NCBI GenBank assembly: GCA_937872125.1
Contig: CALMNY010000123.1
Span: forward strand, 1 to 12,753
From: an uncultured Candidatus Competibacteraceae bacterium
GTDB taxonomy: Bacteria; Pseudomonadota; Gammaproteobacteria; Competibacterales; Competibacteraceae
Direction: 5' to 3'
Length of the DNA stretch: 12,753 nucleotides
Part shown: positions 1 through 8,564 of the stretch, piece by piece
How positions within the stretch are numbered: the stretch's first letter is position 1
Layout of the letters: every line of letters begins with the position of its first letter
Made by a program: the position numbers and the translations under genes
Notes under the pieces: generated by a model
What the model was told of the DNA's origin: nothing
Databases searched by the model: none
The model's input: only the letters and a program-made list of their open reading frames with translations

Positions 1-3000
1 ACCGCCTCGCGTTGCGAAACAGCCGCAGCCACGGCCCATCCTCGCCCCAGCCGTCAGGATGCCAGGAATATTGCACCGTGCGGAACACCCGTTCCGGGTG
101 CGGCATCAGAATGGTGAACCGGCCATCGCGGCTGCACAAGCCAGTAATGCCGCCCGGCGAGCCATTCGGATTGGCGGGATAGGCGTCGGCGGGTTGGCCG
201 AAATGGTCCACGAACCGCAACGCCACCAATCCCGCCGCCAGCGCCACGCCCGGCCCCCTTTCATCCCGGAATTCGGCGCGACCCTCGCCATGCGCGACCG
301 CGATGGGCAGGCGGGAACCTTCCATGCCGCGCAGGAACAGCGACGGCGACGGTAGCACTTCGACCAGACTCAGCCGCGCTTCGAACTGCTCCACCCGGTT
401 GCGCACGAAACGCGGCCACAATTCGGTCCCGGCAATCAGCTCGTGCAGGTTGGACAACATTTGACAGCCGTTGCAGACTCCCAACCCAAAGCTATCCGGG
501 CGGGCGAAGAAGGCGGCGAATTCATCGCGGGCGCGGGGATTGAACAGAATGGATTTGGCCCAGCCCTCGCCGGCGCCCAGCACGTCGCCGTAGGAAAAAC
601 CGCCGCAGGCGGCGATGCCATGGAAATCAACCAGCGAAATCCGCCCAGCGATGAGGTCGCTCATGTGGACATCCACCGCGGCAAAACCAGCTCGGTCGAA
701 GGCCGCCGCCATCTCCACCTGGCCGTTGACGCCCTGCTCGCGCAGGATGGCGACTCGCGGTCGAGCCCCTTCGGCGAGGAACGGCGCGGCGATGTCCTCG
801 GCGGGATTAAAGGTCAGCCGGACGTTCAGCCCCGGATCAGGGGGGTCGCAGGCCGCTGTGAACGCCTCGCCAGCGCAATCGGGATGGTCGCGCAACGCCT
901 GCATCCGGTAACTGGTTTCCGACCACAACCGCCGCAGTTCAGCGCGGCTGGCGGCGAATACGATCTCGCCAGCATAGCGGATAATCAGCCGGTCCTCGCC
1001 ATTTGGGGCGCCGATGGCATGGCTGCATTCGCCCAAGCCGGCGGCGGCCAACCGCGCCAGCACGAGGCGACGATCTCTCGCCCGCACCTGGAGCACCGCG
1101 CCCAGTTCTTCGGCGAACAACGCGCCCAAGGGACCGTCGTCCAGATCGTCGAGCAATATCGTCGCGCCGCAGCCGCCGGCGAACATCATCTCGGCCAGCG
1201 TCGCCAGCAGACCACCATCGGACCGGTCGTGGTAGGCCAGCAATCGGCCTGCCGCGTTCAGTTCCTGAATCACGGTGAAGAATGCCTTCAGATCGTCCGG
1301 CGCATCCACGTCGGGAACGGCGTCGCCCCACTGGTTGTAAACCTGGGCCAGCGCCGAGCCACCCAGGCGATTCTTGCCGCGCCCGAGATCAATGAGAATC
1401 AGGTCACTATCGCCCCGGTCGGCGCGCAATTGCGGCGTCAGGGTCCGGCGCACATCCTGAACCGGCGCGAAGGCGGATACGATCAACGACAGCGGCGCGA
1501 CCACGCTCTTGCCCACGCCATCCGCCTCCCAGACGGTTTTCATGGACAGCGAATCCTTGCCGACCGGAATGGCGATGCCCAGCGCCGGGCACAGTTCCAT
1601 CCCCACCGCTTTGACGGTATCGAACAGGCGCGCATCCTCGCCGGGATGGCCCGCTGCCGCCATCCAGTTGGCCGACAACTTCACATCGCCCAGCTTCTCG
1701 ATCCGGGCGGCGGCGATGTTGGTGATTGCTTCGCCAACCGCCATTCGCCCGGAAGCAGGCGCGTTTAATACCGCCAGCGGGGTGCGCTCGCCCATCGCCA
1801 TCGCTTCGCCGGTATAAACATCGAAGCTGGTAGTCGTGACCGCGACATCGCTGACCGGAACTTGCCAAGGTCCCACCATCTGATCGCGGCAGACCAGCCC
1901 GGTCACCGTGCGGTCGCCGATGGTGATGAGGAAACTCTTATCGGCTACTGCCGGGAACCGCAGCACCCGCGCCACAGCGTCGGCGAGACTTAACCCCCCA
2001 CCCCAACCCTCCCCCACAAGGGGGGAGGGAGCCTCGACAGAATGACCGGCAACATCGCGCAGCATTTTCGGCGGCTTGCCGAACAGCACGTTCATTGGCA
2101 AAGCCACTGGCTGGCTGCTGAATTGCCGATCCGTGACCGTCAATTCCGGTTCGCGGGTGGCAACGCCAATGACCGCATACGGGCAGCGTTCGCGCTGGCA
2201 TAGCGCCTCGAACGTCGCCAGCCCCTCGGCGGCGATGGCCAGCACGTAGCGTTCCTGCGCCTCGTTGCACCAGATCTGCATCGGCGTCATGCCGGGATCG
2301 TCGTTGGGCACCGCGCGCAGCTCGAACGAACCGCCCCGCTCCGCGCCATGGACGATTTCCGGGACGGCGTTGGACAGGCCACCCGCGCCGACGTCGTGAA
2401 TCGAGAGAATGGGATTGTTGTCGCCCAGCGCCACGCAGCGATCAATCACTTCCTGGGCGCGGCGCTGGATTTCCGGGTTGCCGCGCTGCACCGAGGCGAA
2501 ATCGAGGTCTTCGTGGGAACTGCCCGCCGCCATGCTGGAGGCCGCGCCGCCGCCCAACCCGATCAGCATCGCCGGCCCGCCCAGCACGACAATGGCCGTT
2601 CCCGGCGGCAGCTCGGCCTTGTGAACGTGCAGTTCGCGGATGTTGCCCAGTCCGCCCGCGATCATGATCGGCTTGTGATAGCCGCGCCGCTGACCATCCG
2701 GGCCATCCTCCTCGAACGCGCGGAAATAACCGGCCAGATTCGGGCGGCCAAATTCATTATTGAAAGCCGCTGCGCCAATCGGGCCTTCCAGCATGATGTC
2801 CAGCGCCGACGCGATCCGCCCCGGCTTGCCGTAATCCTGTTCCCACGGCTGGATAAAATCAGGAATGCGCAGGTTGGACACCGAGAAGCCGCACAGCCCC
2901 GCCTTTGGTTTCGCGCCGCGTCCGGTCGCGCCCTCATCGCGGATTTCGCCGCCAGAGCCGGTGGCCGCGCCGGGAAAGGGGGAAATCGCGGTCGGGTGAT

Positions 3001-3886
3001 TGTGCGTTTCCACCTTCATCAGGATGTGAACATCCTCCGGATGGTAGCGGTATTCGCCATCCGCCGGATCGGGGAAAAACCGTCCGGCGGGAAAACCGGT
3101 CATCACCGCCGCGTTGTCGCTGTAGGCCGACAGCACGTCGTCGGGATGGCAATGATGCGTGTGGCGGATCATGGCGAACAGCGAGCGGTCCTGTTTCACG
3201 CCGTCCACAATCCAGTCGGCGTTGAAAATCTTGTGCCGGCAGTGCTCGGAATTCGCTTGCGCGAACATCATCAGTTCCACGTCGGTTGGGTTGCGTCCCA
3301 GCCGGGTGAAGCTGTCCAGCAAATAGTCAATTTCGTCCTCCGACAGCGCCAGTCCCAGTGTGCGGTTGGCGGTCATCAAGGCTTCCCGCCCGCCGCCGAG
3401 CACGTCCACGGTCGCCAGCGGCGCGGGTTCGGCGTGGGCGAACAGCACGGCGGGATCGTCGTCCGGCCCCAGCACTGCCTCGGTCATTCGGTCGTGCAGC
3501 AGCGGTCGCAATGCGGCCAGATGGTCAGCGGTCAACGGTGGCGCGGCTTCCAGGTAATACGCTACGCCGCGCTCGATGCGGCGGACGTGTTGCAAACCGC
3601 AGTTATGGGCGATGTCAGTGGCCTTGGAGGACCAGGGCGAAATCGTGCCGGGCCGGGGAATCACCAGGAAAGTCGGCTCGCCGGTCAGATGATGTTGCGT
3701 CGCAGTGGGGCCATAGCGCAGCAGACGATCCAGCACCTCGCGGTCGTGGGTGGTTAACGATCCGTCCACAAAATGCACGAATTCGGCATAGACGTCGGTG
3801 ATGGTCGAAACCCGCTGGCGCAATGCGGTCAGCAGTTTTTGCCGACGGAACAGCGACAGAGCGGGGCTTCCACGGAAACGCAACAT
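1..3886 (-). CDS. purL: Phosphoribosylformylglycinamidine synthase (FGAM synthase), large single-chain type; 3' end cut by window edge
   Basis: Catalyses the fourth step of de novo purine synthesis in the cytoplasm: FGAR + glutamine + ATP to FGAM + glutamate + ADP + Pi. One open frame of 1295 codons runs off the window; the last visible residues (RNARR) match the family C-terminus, so only a few codons are missing. The N-terminus resembles E. coli PurL (RGSPALS near residue 6), followed by the linker and the two AIRS-like synthetase halves, with [20 protein letters not shown] near residue 300 and [17 protein letters not shown] near 430. The C-terminal class I glutaminase domain has nucleophile Cys1138 (GVCNGCQM) and His1263/Glu1265 (MPHPERVFR), each 3 residues beyond the E. 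coli positions. The start is supported by GGAGAG 8 nt upstream on the minus strand. Oddity: residues about 619-632 are encoded by a palindromic repeat inserted in frame. All key catalytic residues seen are intact, so the enzyme is probably active. Confidence 0.97.
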   Translation of the reverse strand, partial: MLRFRGSPALSLFRRQKLLTALRQRVSTITDVYAEFVHFVDGSLTTHDREVLDRLLRYGPTATQHHLTGEPTFLVIPRPGTISPWSSKATDIAHNCGLQHVRRIERGVAYYLEAAPPLTADHLAALRPLLHDRMTEAVLGPDDDPAVLFAHAEPAPLATVDVLGGGREALMTANRTLGLALSEDEIDYLLDSFTRLGRNPTDVELMMFAQANSEHCRHKIFNADWIVDGVKQDRSLFAMIRHTHHCHPDDVLSAYSDNAAVMTGFPAGRFFPDPADGEYRYHPEDVHILMKVETHNHPTAISPFPGAATGSGGEIRDEGATGRGAKPKAGLCGFSVSNLRIPDFIQPWEQDYGKPGRIASALDIMLEGPIGAAAFNNEFGRPNLAGYFRAFEEDGPDGQRRGYHKPIMIAGGLGNIRELHVHKAELPPGTAIVVLGGPAMLIGLGGGAASSMAAGSSHEDLDFASVQRGNPEIQRRAQEVIDRCVALGDNNPILSIHDVGAGGLSNAVPEIVHGAERGGSFELRAVPNDDPGMTPMQIWCNEAQERYVLAIAAEGLATFEALCQRERCPYAVIGVATREPELTVTDRQFSSQPVALPMNVLFGKPPKMLRDVAGHSVEAPSPLVGEGWGGGLSLADAVARVLRFPAVADKSFLITIGDRTVTGLVCRDQMVGPWQVPVSDVAVTTTSFDVYTGEAMAMGERTPLAVLNAPASGRMAVGEAITNIAAARIEKLGDVKLSANWMAAAGHPGEDARLFDTVKAVGMELCPALGIAIPVGKDSLSMKTVWEADGVGKSVVAPLSLIVSAFAPVQDVRRTLTPQLRADRGDSDLILIDLGRGKNRLGGSALAQVYNQWGDAVPDVDAPDDLKAFFTVIQELNAAGRLLAYHDRSDGGLLATLAEMMFAGGCGATILLDDLDDGPLGALFAEELGAVLQVRARDRRLVLARLAAAGLGECSHAIGAPNGEDRLIIRYAGEIVFAASRAELRRLWSETSYRMQALRDHPDCAGEAFTAACDPPDPGLNVRLTFNPAEDIAAPFLAEGARPRVAILREQGVNGQVEMAAAFDRAGFAAVDVHMSDLIAGRISLVDFHGIAACGGFSYGDVLGAGEGWAKSILFNPRARDEFAAFFARPDSFGLGVCNGCQMLSNLHELIAGTELWPRFVRNRVEQFEARLSLVEVLPSPSLFLRGMEGSRLPIAVAHGEGRAEFRDERGPGVALAAGLVALRFVDHFGQPADAYPANPNGSPGGITGLCSRDGRFTILMPHPERVFRTVQYSWHPDGWGEDGPWLRLFRNARR
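1991..2031. repeat. Palindromic GC-rich repeat inserted in frame within purL
   Basis: The plus strand reads ACCCCAACCCTCCCCC followed by a perfect inverted repeat: CCCTCCCCC at 2007-2015, loop ACAAG, GGGGGAGGG at 2021-2029. On the purL strand it has no stop and encodes [12 protein letters not shown] (residues 620-631), a low-complexity peptide unlike the surrounding enzyme. I recognise [12 protein letters not shown] peptides as translations of a short repeat scattered through many proteobacterial genomes (recollection, not a search). It sits between the RDV and LADAV motifs, where E. coli PurL has an unrelated, length-variable loop. Confidence 0.8.
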
Positions 3887-3894
3887 CGCGGTGA

Positions 3895-3900
3895 CTCTCC
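3895..3900 (-). promoter_or_regulatory. purL ribosome binding site
   Basis: The minus strand reads GGAGAG with 8 nt to the ATG at 3886-3884. This strong site fixes the purL start, and the N-terminal sequence matches the family from that point. Confidence 0.75.
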
Positions 3901-3921
3901 TGGGTCGAGCGGGGAACGCGG

Positions 3922-3930
3922 ATGATAGCA
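3922..3930 (-). promoter_or_regulatory. Putative extended -10 element of the purL promoter
   Basis: On the minus strand this is TGCTATCAT: a TGn extension followed by TATCAT, a 5/6 match to TATAAT. A weak -35 candidate (TTGCCG) lies 15 bp upstream, shorter than the ideal spacing. It is 36 bp from the purL start. The identical 9-mer occurs on the plus strand at 3988-3996, so this could instead be an operator half-site for the neighbouring antitoxin. Confidence 0.4.
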
Positions 3931-3973
3931 GCAATCGCCGAACGGCAACGGCGCTATGTCAAGATCAATCGTC

Positions 3974-4002
3974 ATGATATGAGAATATGCTATCATTATG
4001 AT
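3974..4002 (+). promoter_or_regulatory. Putative promoter/operator of the toxin-antitoxin operon
   Basis: An AT-rich patch in GC-rich surroundings. ATGATA (3974-3979) and TATCAT (3991-3996) are perfect 6-bp inverted arms 11 bp apart. The right arm is part of TGCTATCAT (3988-3996), an extended -10 candidate, and TATGAT (3997-4002) is a second -10 candidate. No convincing -35 is visible. Ribbon-helix-helix antitoxins commonly bind palindromes over their own promoter, so an operator overlapping the -10 fits autorepression. This is inference from layout. Confidence 0.45.
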
Positions 4003-4290
4003 GTTTTTAATGATCGCAAAGGGCTTCCCATAGCTAATTTCAGTTTGCGTGGCGTGGACGATGCAACCATGTCCCGCCTCAAGGCGGAAGCCAGTCGCCA
4101 GGGCATGAGCGTCAACGCTTTTCTACTGCGACTGATTCGCCAGCAACTTGACCTGTCCGCACCCCGCGTCGCACCACGCCAGTATCACGATCTGGACCAT
4201 TTGGCGGGTACTTGGAGCGCGGCGGAGGCCAGCGCGCTTTTACACGCCGTGGCTGATTTCAACGCTATTGATCCGGAACTATGGCGATGA
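3979..4290 (+). CDS. Ribbon-helix-helix antitoxin (FitA/VapB-like) of a type II toxin-antitoxin pair; start uncertain
   Basis: Predicted cytoplasmic DNA-binding antitoxin that neutralises the adjacent PIN toxin and represses its own operon. The core ANFSLRGVDD...LKAEA...SVNAFLLRLIR has the short beta strand followed by two helices typical of ribbon-helix-helix proteins. The C-terminal half (YHDLDHLAGTW, then an amphipathic stretch ending DPELWR) is the likely toxin-binding tail. The nearest in-frame ATG is at 3979; another lies at 3922. Both are upstream of or inside the apparent promoter and add residues not expected in the family. The family-like N-terminus begins at an ATA codon at 4030, with AAAGGG 6 nt before it, giving an 86-residue protein. 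The stop overlaps the toxin ATG, as expected for coupled translation. Family assignment is fairly firm; the exact subfamily and start are not. Confidence 0.8.
   Translation: MRICYHYDVFNDRKGLPIANFSLRGVDDATMSRLKAEASRQGMSVNAFLLRLIRQQLDLSAPRVAPRQYHDLDHLAGTWSAAEASALLHAVADFNAIDPELWR
4018..4032 (+). promoter_or_regulatory. Shine-Dalgarno AAAGGG and candidate non-canonical ATA start of the antitoxin
   Basis: AAAGGG (4018-4023), a 6-nt spacer, then ATA (4030-4032) in frame with the antitoxin, leading straight into the residues ANFSLRG. If the ATA were ATG it would be an ordinary start. An out-of-frame ATG at 4010 opens a 7-codon frame that stops at TAG 4031-4033, overlapping the ATA. Confidence 0.4.
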
Positions 4291-4697
4291 AATCCATTCT
4301 GGTGGATACCAATGCCTATGCCGCCTTCAAACGCGGCGACGGGGAAGCCCTTGCCATCCTGCGCGCCGCCGATACGATTGGCGTCAGCGCCGTGGTGCTG
4401 GGTGAATTGCTGAGTGGTTTCGCGCTCGGCGTCCGGGAAGCGGACAACCGCCGCGAACTGAGCGAGTTTCTGGCCTCGCCGCGCGTCAGCCTGTTACCGG
4501 TCACCGAAGATACCGTTGGCTTCTACGCCCGCGTCTACCAGGGATTGCGCCGCAAGGGCAAACCGATCCCCACTAACGATCTCTGGATCGCCGCCACCGC
4601 CCTCCAGCAGGGTTTCGCGGTGTTCAGCTACGACCGGCATTTCGCGGAGATTGACGGTTTGCTGACGGGTCAAAAATGGGTGGATTTTCTGCCCTGA
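4281..4697 (+). CDS. vapC: PIN-domain ribonuclease toxin (VapC/FitB family)
   Basis: Predicted Mg2+-dependent endoribonuclease that would block translation when free of its antitoxin. 138 residues from the first ATG, typical for the family. The PIN acidic residues are all present: Asp9 in LVDTN, Glu42 in GELLSG, Asp100 in TNDLWIAA and Asp118 in SYDRHF. The protein ends WVDFLP, a common ending in this family. Two ATGs are possible: 4281, or 4287, whose ATG overlaps the antitoxin TGA (ATGA). CGGA at 4274-4277 is 9 nt from 4287 but only 3 nt from 4281, so 4287 (136 residues, MKSILVDTN) is the better biological start. It is the second gene of a two-gene operon. Substrate (tRNA, rRNA or mRNA) cannot be told from sequence. 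The intact active site suggests a live toxin. Confidence 0.9.
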   Translation: MAMKSILVDTNAYAAFKRGDGEALAILRAADTIGVSAVVLGELLSGFALGVREADNRRELSEFLASPRVSLLPVTEDTVGFYARVYQGLRRKGKPIPTNDLWIAATALQQGFAVFSYDRHFAEIDGLLTGQKWVDFLP

Positions 4698-5511
<814 letters not shown>

Positions 5512-5576
5512 CCGCTTGTTTTTTATTAGACTGCTTAGTTCCAAATTGGCAATGCCTCGGCTGGAGAAATCCCTGT

Positions 5577-5867
5577 ATGGCCCGAATTACCGTAGAAGAC
5601 TGCCTCGCCCGGGTAGATAACCGGTTCGAACTGGTGCTGATCGCTGCGCGCCGCGCCCGCGATCTGGCGCTGGGCCGGGAAGCGCTGGTGCCCTGGGAAA
5701 ACGATAAACCTACTGTCGTTGCGCTGCGGGAACTGGCCGAGGGCAAGCTCGACACTCTGATCAAGGAAAAATATGGCCGCTTTAACGCGCCTGCGCCTAC
5801 GCCGCATACGGCGGAACTCGAACCGGCGTTCGCCGCGTTCGATGGACCTACACCTGAATCGGATTGA
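5577..5867 (+). CDS. rpoZ: DNA-directed RNA polymerase omega subunit
   Basis: Small subunit that binds the beta' C-terminal region, aids core assembly and, in proteobacteria, forms part of the ppGpp site 1 at the beta'-omega interface. 96 residues (E. coli omega is 91). It starts [28 protein letters not shown], with the conserved NRFxLVL(I/V)AARRAR core at residues 15-28, then [16 protein letters not shown] at about 39-54. The C-terminal tail is Pro/Ala-rich and variable, as in the family. GGAG at 5563-5566 lies 10 nt before the ATG. It sits 65 bp behind gmk and 33 bp before spoT, so co-transcription with a (p)ppGpp enzyme and its target subunit is likely. No terminator is evident in the gmk-rpoZ gap. 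Confidence 0.96.
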   Translation: MARITVEDCLARVDNRFELVLIAARRARDLALGREALVPWENDKPTVVALRELAEGKLDTLIKEKYGRFNAPAPTPHTAELEPAFAAFDGPTPESD

Positions 5868-5900
5868 CCGCACCGCAGCCGCCCCAAGAGGTTCGCCATC

Positions 5901-8105
5901 GTGATCGGCGCCCCATCGCTGGACGTTCGCGCCGAGTTGGAGCCAAACCGCCCATTAGCGGTAGATGACGAGTGGCTCGACGACCTGCGCTTGCGCATAG
6001 ATGATCTGTGCGCCATCGCCAGCGACTATCTCGAACCGGCGCAGGTCGAGCGTCTGCGTCAGACCTGCTATTTCGCCACCGAAGCCCACGCCGGCATTTA
6101 CCGTAAAAGCGGCGAGCCGTACATCTTCCACCCCCTGGCGGTGGCCCGCATCCTCGCCAACGTCCGCTTCGACCAGGAAACCCTGCAAGCCGCCCTGCTG
6201 CATGATGTCATCGAGGACACGCATTACAACAAGGATCAGCTCAGCGCGCGCTTCGGGCCGGAAGTCGCTGAACTGGTGGACGGCGTCAGCAAGCTGACCC
6301 AGATTCAGTTCAATTCCAAGCGGGAAGCCCAGGCGGAAAATTTCCGCAAGATGTTCCTGGCGATGGCCAGGGACCTGCGGGTGATCATGATCAAGCTGGC
6401 CGACCGCCTGCACAACATGCGCACCCTCGGCGCCATGCGCCCGGAATCGCGCCGCCGCATCGCCCGCGAAACCCTGGAAATCTACGCGCCCATCGCCGGT
6501 CGGCTGGGCATGAATCACCTGCGCCAGGAACTGGAGAATCTCGGCTTCAGCCATCTCCACCCGCTGCGCTACCGGGTATTGCAGGACGCGGTGCGCAAGC
6601 TGAGCGGCAACCGCCGCGAGATCATCAGCCAACTGGAAAACGGCATCCAGGACCGGCTGCGGGACGAAGGCATCGTCGGCCGGGTGGTGGGTCGCGGCAA
6701 GCATCTGTGGGGCATTTACCAGAAAATGCGCCTCAAGCACCTGCCGTTCAAAGAAGTTCACGACGTCTACGCGGTGCGGATCATCGTGGACACGGTGGAC
6801 ACCTGCTATCGGGCGCTGGGCGTCATGCACAGCCTGTACAAGCCGATCATGGGCCGGTTCAAGGACTACATCGCTATTCCCAAGGCCAACGGCTACCAGT
6901 CGCTGCACACCGTATTATTTGGCCCCAACGGCGTGCCCATCGAGGCGCAGATCCGCACCGAGGAAATGCACGTCATGGCCGAGGTCGGCGTCGCCGCGCA
7001 CTGGCGCTACAAGTCCGATGGCAACAGTCAGGGCAGTCACGCCCAGCAACGCGCGCGCGAATGGCTGCGCAAACTGCTGGACATGCAGCGCCGGGCCGGC
7101 AACCCGATGGAATTTTTGGAAAGCGTCAAGGTGGACCTGTTTCCCGATGAGGTCTACGTCTTCACCCCGCGCGGCGAGATCATCCAACTGCCGCGCGGCG
7201 CGACCGCGGTGGATTTCGCCTACGCCATTCATTCCGATGTCGGCAACACCTGCGTCGGGGCCAAAATTGACCGCCGGCTGGCGCCGCTGCGCACTCCGCT
7301 GGTCACCGGTCAGACCGTCGAGGTCATCATCACCCCGACCGCCCGCCCCAACCCGGCCTGGCTCAACTTCGTGGTCACCGCCAAGGCCCGCGCCAGCATC
7401 CGTCATTATCTCAAGCACTTGCAGCGTGATGAGGCGATCCTGCTCGGTAAACGGCTGCTGGAAAAGGCGCTGGCAGGCCGAATCGGCGGCTTGGGCGAGC
7501 TGCCTATCGCCCGGATTAGATCGCTGGTCCGCGAATTCAATCTAACCAGCTTCGATGAATTGCTGGCCGACATCGGACTGGGCAATCGGGTAGCCGCACT
7601 GATCGCCAAGCGGCTGTTGCCGGAAGAAGACGAGAAAGAAAACGCCGCCCCGGACGCCAGCGCCCAACCGCTGCTGATCAAGGGCGCCGAGGGCACGGTG
7701 GTCAGCTTCGGCAAGTGTTGCCGGCCGCTGCCCGGCGACGCCATCATCGGCTATATCAACGCCGGGCGCGGCATCGTCATCCACCGCGACAGTTGCAAGA
7801 ATGTTGTCAGTTACAAGAAGAATCCCGACAAGTGGATCGAAGTCGAGTGGGAGGCGCAGGTCAGCAGCGACTTCAGCGCCGAACTGCGCCTCGATGTGGT
7901 CAACCGGCGCGGGGTGCTGGCCACTATCGCCGCCGCCATCGCCGCCACCGACACCAACATCGAAACAATCAACACGTCGGAGCGGGACGGCACCACCACG
8001 ACGGTGCATTTGCTGCTCAACGTCCGCGACCGCGCTCATCTGGCCCGGGTGATGCGTCAGTTGCGCACCCTGCCCGAAGCGTTGAAGCTGGCCCGGCGCG
8101 GCTAG
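5901..8105 (+). CDS. spoT: Bifunctional (p)ppGpp synthetase/hydrolase, SpoT/Rel type
   Basis: Controls stringent-response alarmone levels by hydrolysing and making (p)ppGpp. 734 residues (E. coli SpoT is about 702). Domains in order: HD hydrolase (HDVIEDT at 101-107; DRLHNMRTLG near 168-177), synthetase (about 255-370), TGS (about 415-477), helical region, conserved-cysteine segment (FGKCCRPLPGD near 603-613) and C-terminal ACT (about 661-730). The hydrolase motif is intact. The synthetase keeps RFKD at 319-322, the RxKD signature of bifunctional enzymes rather than the ExDD of RelA, and putative catalytic Asp288 and Glu348 (PIEAQIRT), so both activities may be retained. The start is GTG, with AAGAGG 9 nt upstream. 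It gives about 30 residues more than E. coli; a TTG at 5991 is an alternative without a clear ribosome site. Neighbours gmk and rpoZ fit its role. Confidence 0.97.
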   Translation: MIGAPSLDVRAELEPNRPLAVDDEWLDDLRLRIDDLCAIASDYLEPAQVERLRQTCYFATEAHAGIYRKSGEPYIFHPLAVARILANVRFDQETLQAALLHDVIEDTHYNKDQLSARFGPEVAELVDGVSKLTQIQFNSKREAQAENFRKMFLAMARDLRVIMIKLADRLHNMRTLGAMRPESRRRIARETLEIYAPIAGRLGMNHLRQELENLGFSHLHPLRYRVLQDAVRKLSGNRREIISQLENGIQDRLRDEGIVGRVVGRGKHLWGIYQKMRLKHLPFKEVHDVYAVRIIVDTVDTCYRALGVMHSLYKPIMGRFKDYIAIPKANGYQSLHTVLFGPNGVPIEAQIRTEEMHVMAEVGVAAHWRYKSDGNSQGSHAQQRAREWLRKLLDMQRRAGNPMEFLESVKVDLFPDEVYVFTPRGEIIQLPRGATAVDFAYAIHSDVGNTCVGAKIDRRLAPLRTPLVTGQTVEVIITPTARPNPAWLNFVVTAKARASIRHYLKHLQRDEAILLGKRLLEKALAGRIGGLGELPIARIRSLVREFNLTSFDELLADIGLGNRVAALIAKRLLPEEDEKENAAPDASAQPLLIKGAEGTVVSFGKCCRPLPGDAIIGYINAGRGIVIHRDSCKNVVSYKKNPDKWIEVEWEAQVSSDFSAELRLDVVNRRGVLATIAAAIAATDTNIETINTSERDGTTTTVHLLLNVRDRAHLARVMRQLRTLPEALKLARRG

Positions 8106-8110
8106 CTTTT

Positions 8111-8150
8111 CTCTCACCCCAGCCCTCTCCCTGCCAATGAAGGGAAGGGA
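8111..8150. repeat. Diverged copy of the GC-rich palindromic repeat, between spoT and ridA
   Basis: ACCCCAGCCCTCTCCC matches the purL copy (ACCCCAACCCTCCCCC) in the same plus-strand orientation. Arms CCCTCTCCCT (8123-8132) and AGGGAAGGG (8141-8149) pair with one bulge around an 8-nt loop. Here the element is noncoding, filling most of the 62-bp gap. It could form a hairpin in the spoT-ridA mRNA, but no T run follows, so it is not a standard terminator. Confidence 0.65.
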
Positions 8151-8167
8151 TTTAGCCGGAGCGTTCC

Positions 8168-8554
8168 ATGCCGCGTGAAATCATCCACACCGACCAGGCC
8201 CCCGCCGCCATCGGCGCCTATTCCCAGGCAATCAAAGTCGGCGCCACCGTTTACCTGGCCGGTCAGATTCCGCTCGATCCCGCAACCATGCACTTGGTTG
8301 AAGGCGGGATGGAGGCCCAGATTCGCCGGGTGTTCGACAACCTGGCGGCGGTGGCCCGCGCCGCCGGCGGCAGCCTCGCCGACACGGTCAAACTCAACGT
8401 ATTTCTGACCGATCTGAGCCATTTCGCCCTGGTGAATCAGGTCATGGCCGAGTACTTCCAGGAACCGTATCCGGCGCGGGCGGCGATTGGCATCGCGGCC
8501 TTGCCGCGCGGCGCACAGGTAGAAATGGACGCCGTGCTGGTCGTGGAGGATTGA
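8168..8554 (+). CDS. ridA: RidA family reactive enamine/imine deaminase (YjgF/YER057c/UK114)
   Basis: Hydrolyses reactive 2-aminoacrylate and related imines released by PLP enzymes such as threonine/serine dehydratase, preventing enzyme damage. Acts in the cytoplasm as a trimer. 128 residues, the usual size. Family landmarks: Tyr18 in [16 protein letters not shown] at 31-38, a central [12 protein letters not shown] helix, the key substrate-binding Arg104 in [16 protein letters not shown], and Glu119 in VEMDAV. Arg104 is the residue that separates true RidA from other subgroups. GGAG at 8158-8161 is 6 nt before the ATG, supporting this start. It sits between spoT and recG, where E. coli has trmH. 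Role in the cluster is unclear beyond co-expression. Confidence 0.95.
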   Translation: MPREIIHTDQAPAAIGAYSQAIKVGATVYLAGQIPLDPATMHLVEGGMEAQIRRVFDNLAAVARAAGGSLADTVKLNVFLTDLSHFALVNQVMAEYFQEPYPARAAIGIAALPRGAQVEMDAVLVVED

Positions 8555-8564
8555 GCGTGCGGTC

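Noticed and set aside
1991..2031. Disruption of purL by the repeat (pseudogene)
   Set aside because: The reading frame is kept through the insertion, there is no stop, and motifs on both sides, including the glutaminase triad, are in the same frame.
443..3757. Long plus-strand open frames opposite purL (441 codons at 443-1768; 469 codons at 2348-3757)
   Set aside because: They are antisense to a clearly homologous, intact PurL frame and show no recognisable domains. Such shadows are expected from high GC at third codon positions.
4010..4033. Seven-codon frame before the antitoxin as a true leader-peptide gene
   Set aside because: It has no ribosome site and could arise by chance. It is kept only as a possible element in the start-codon question.
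5955..6908. 317-codon minus-strand frame opposite spoT
   Set aside because: It is antisense to the conserved SpoT hydrolase and synthetase domains and has no recognisable family features.
8111..8150. Hairpin after spoT as a rho-independent terminator
   Set aside because: No T run follows on the plus strand, and the sequence matches the repeat copy in purL.
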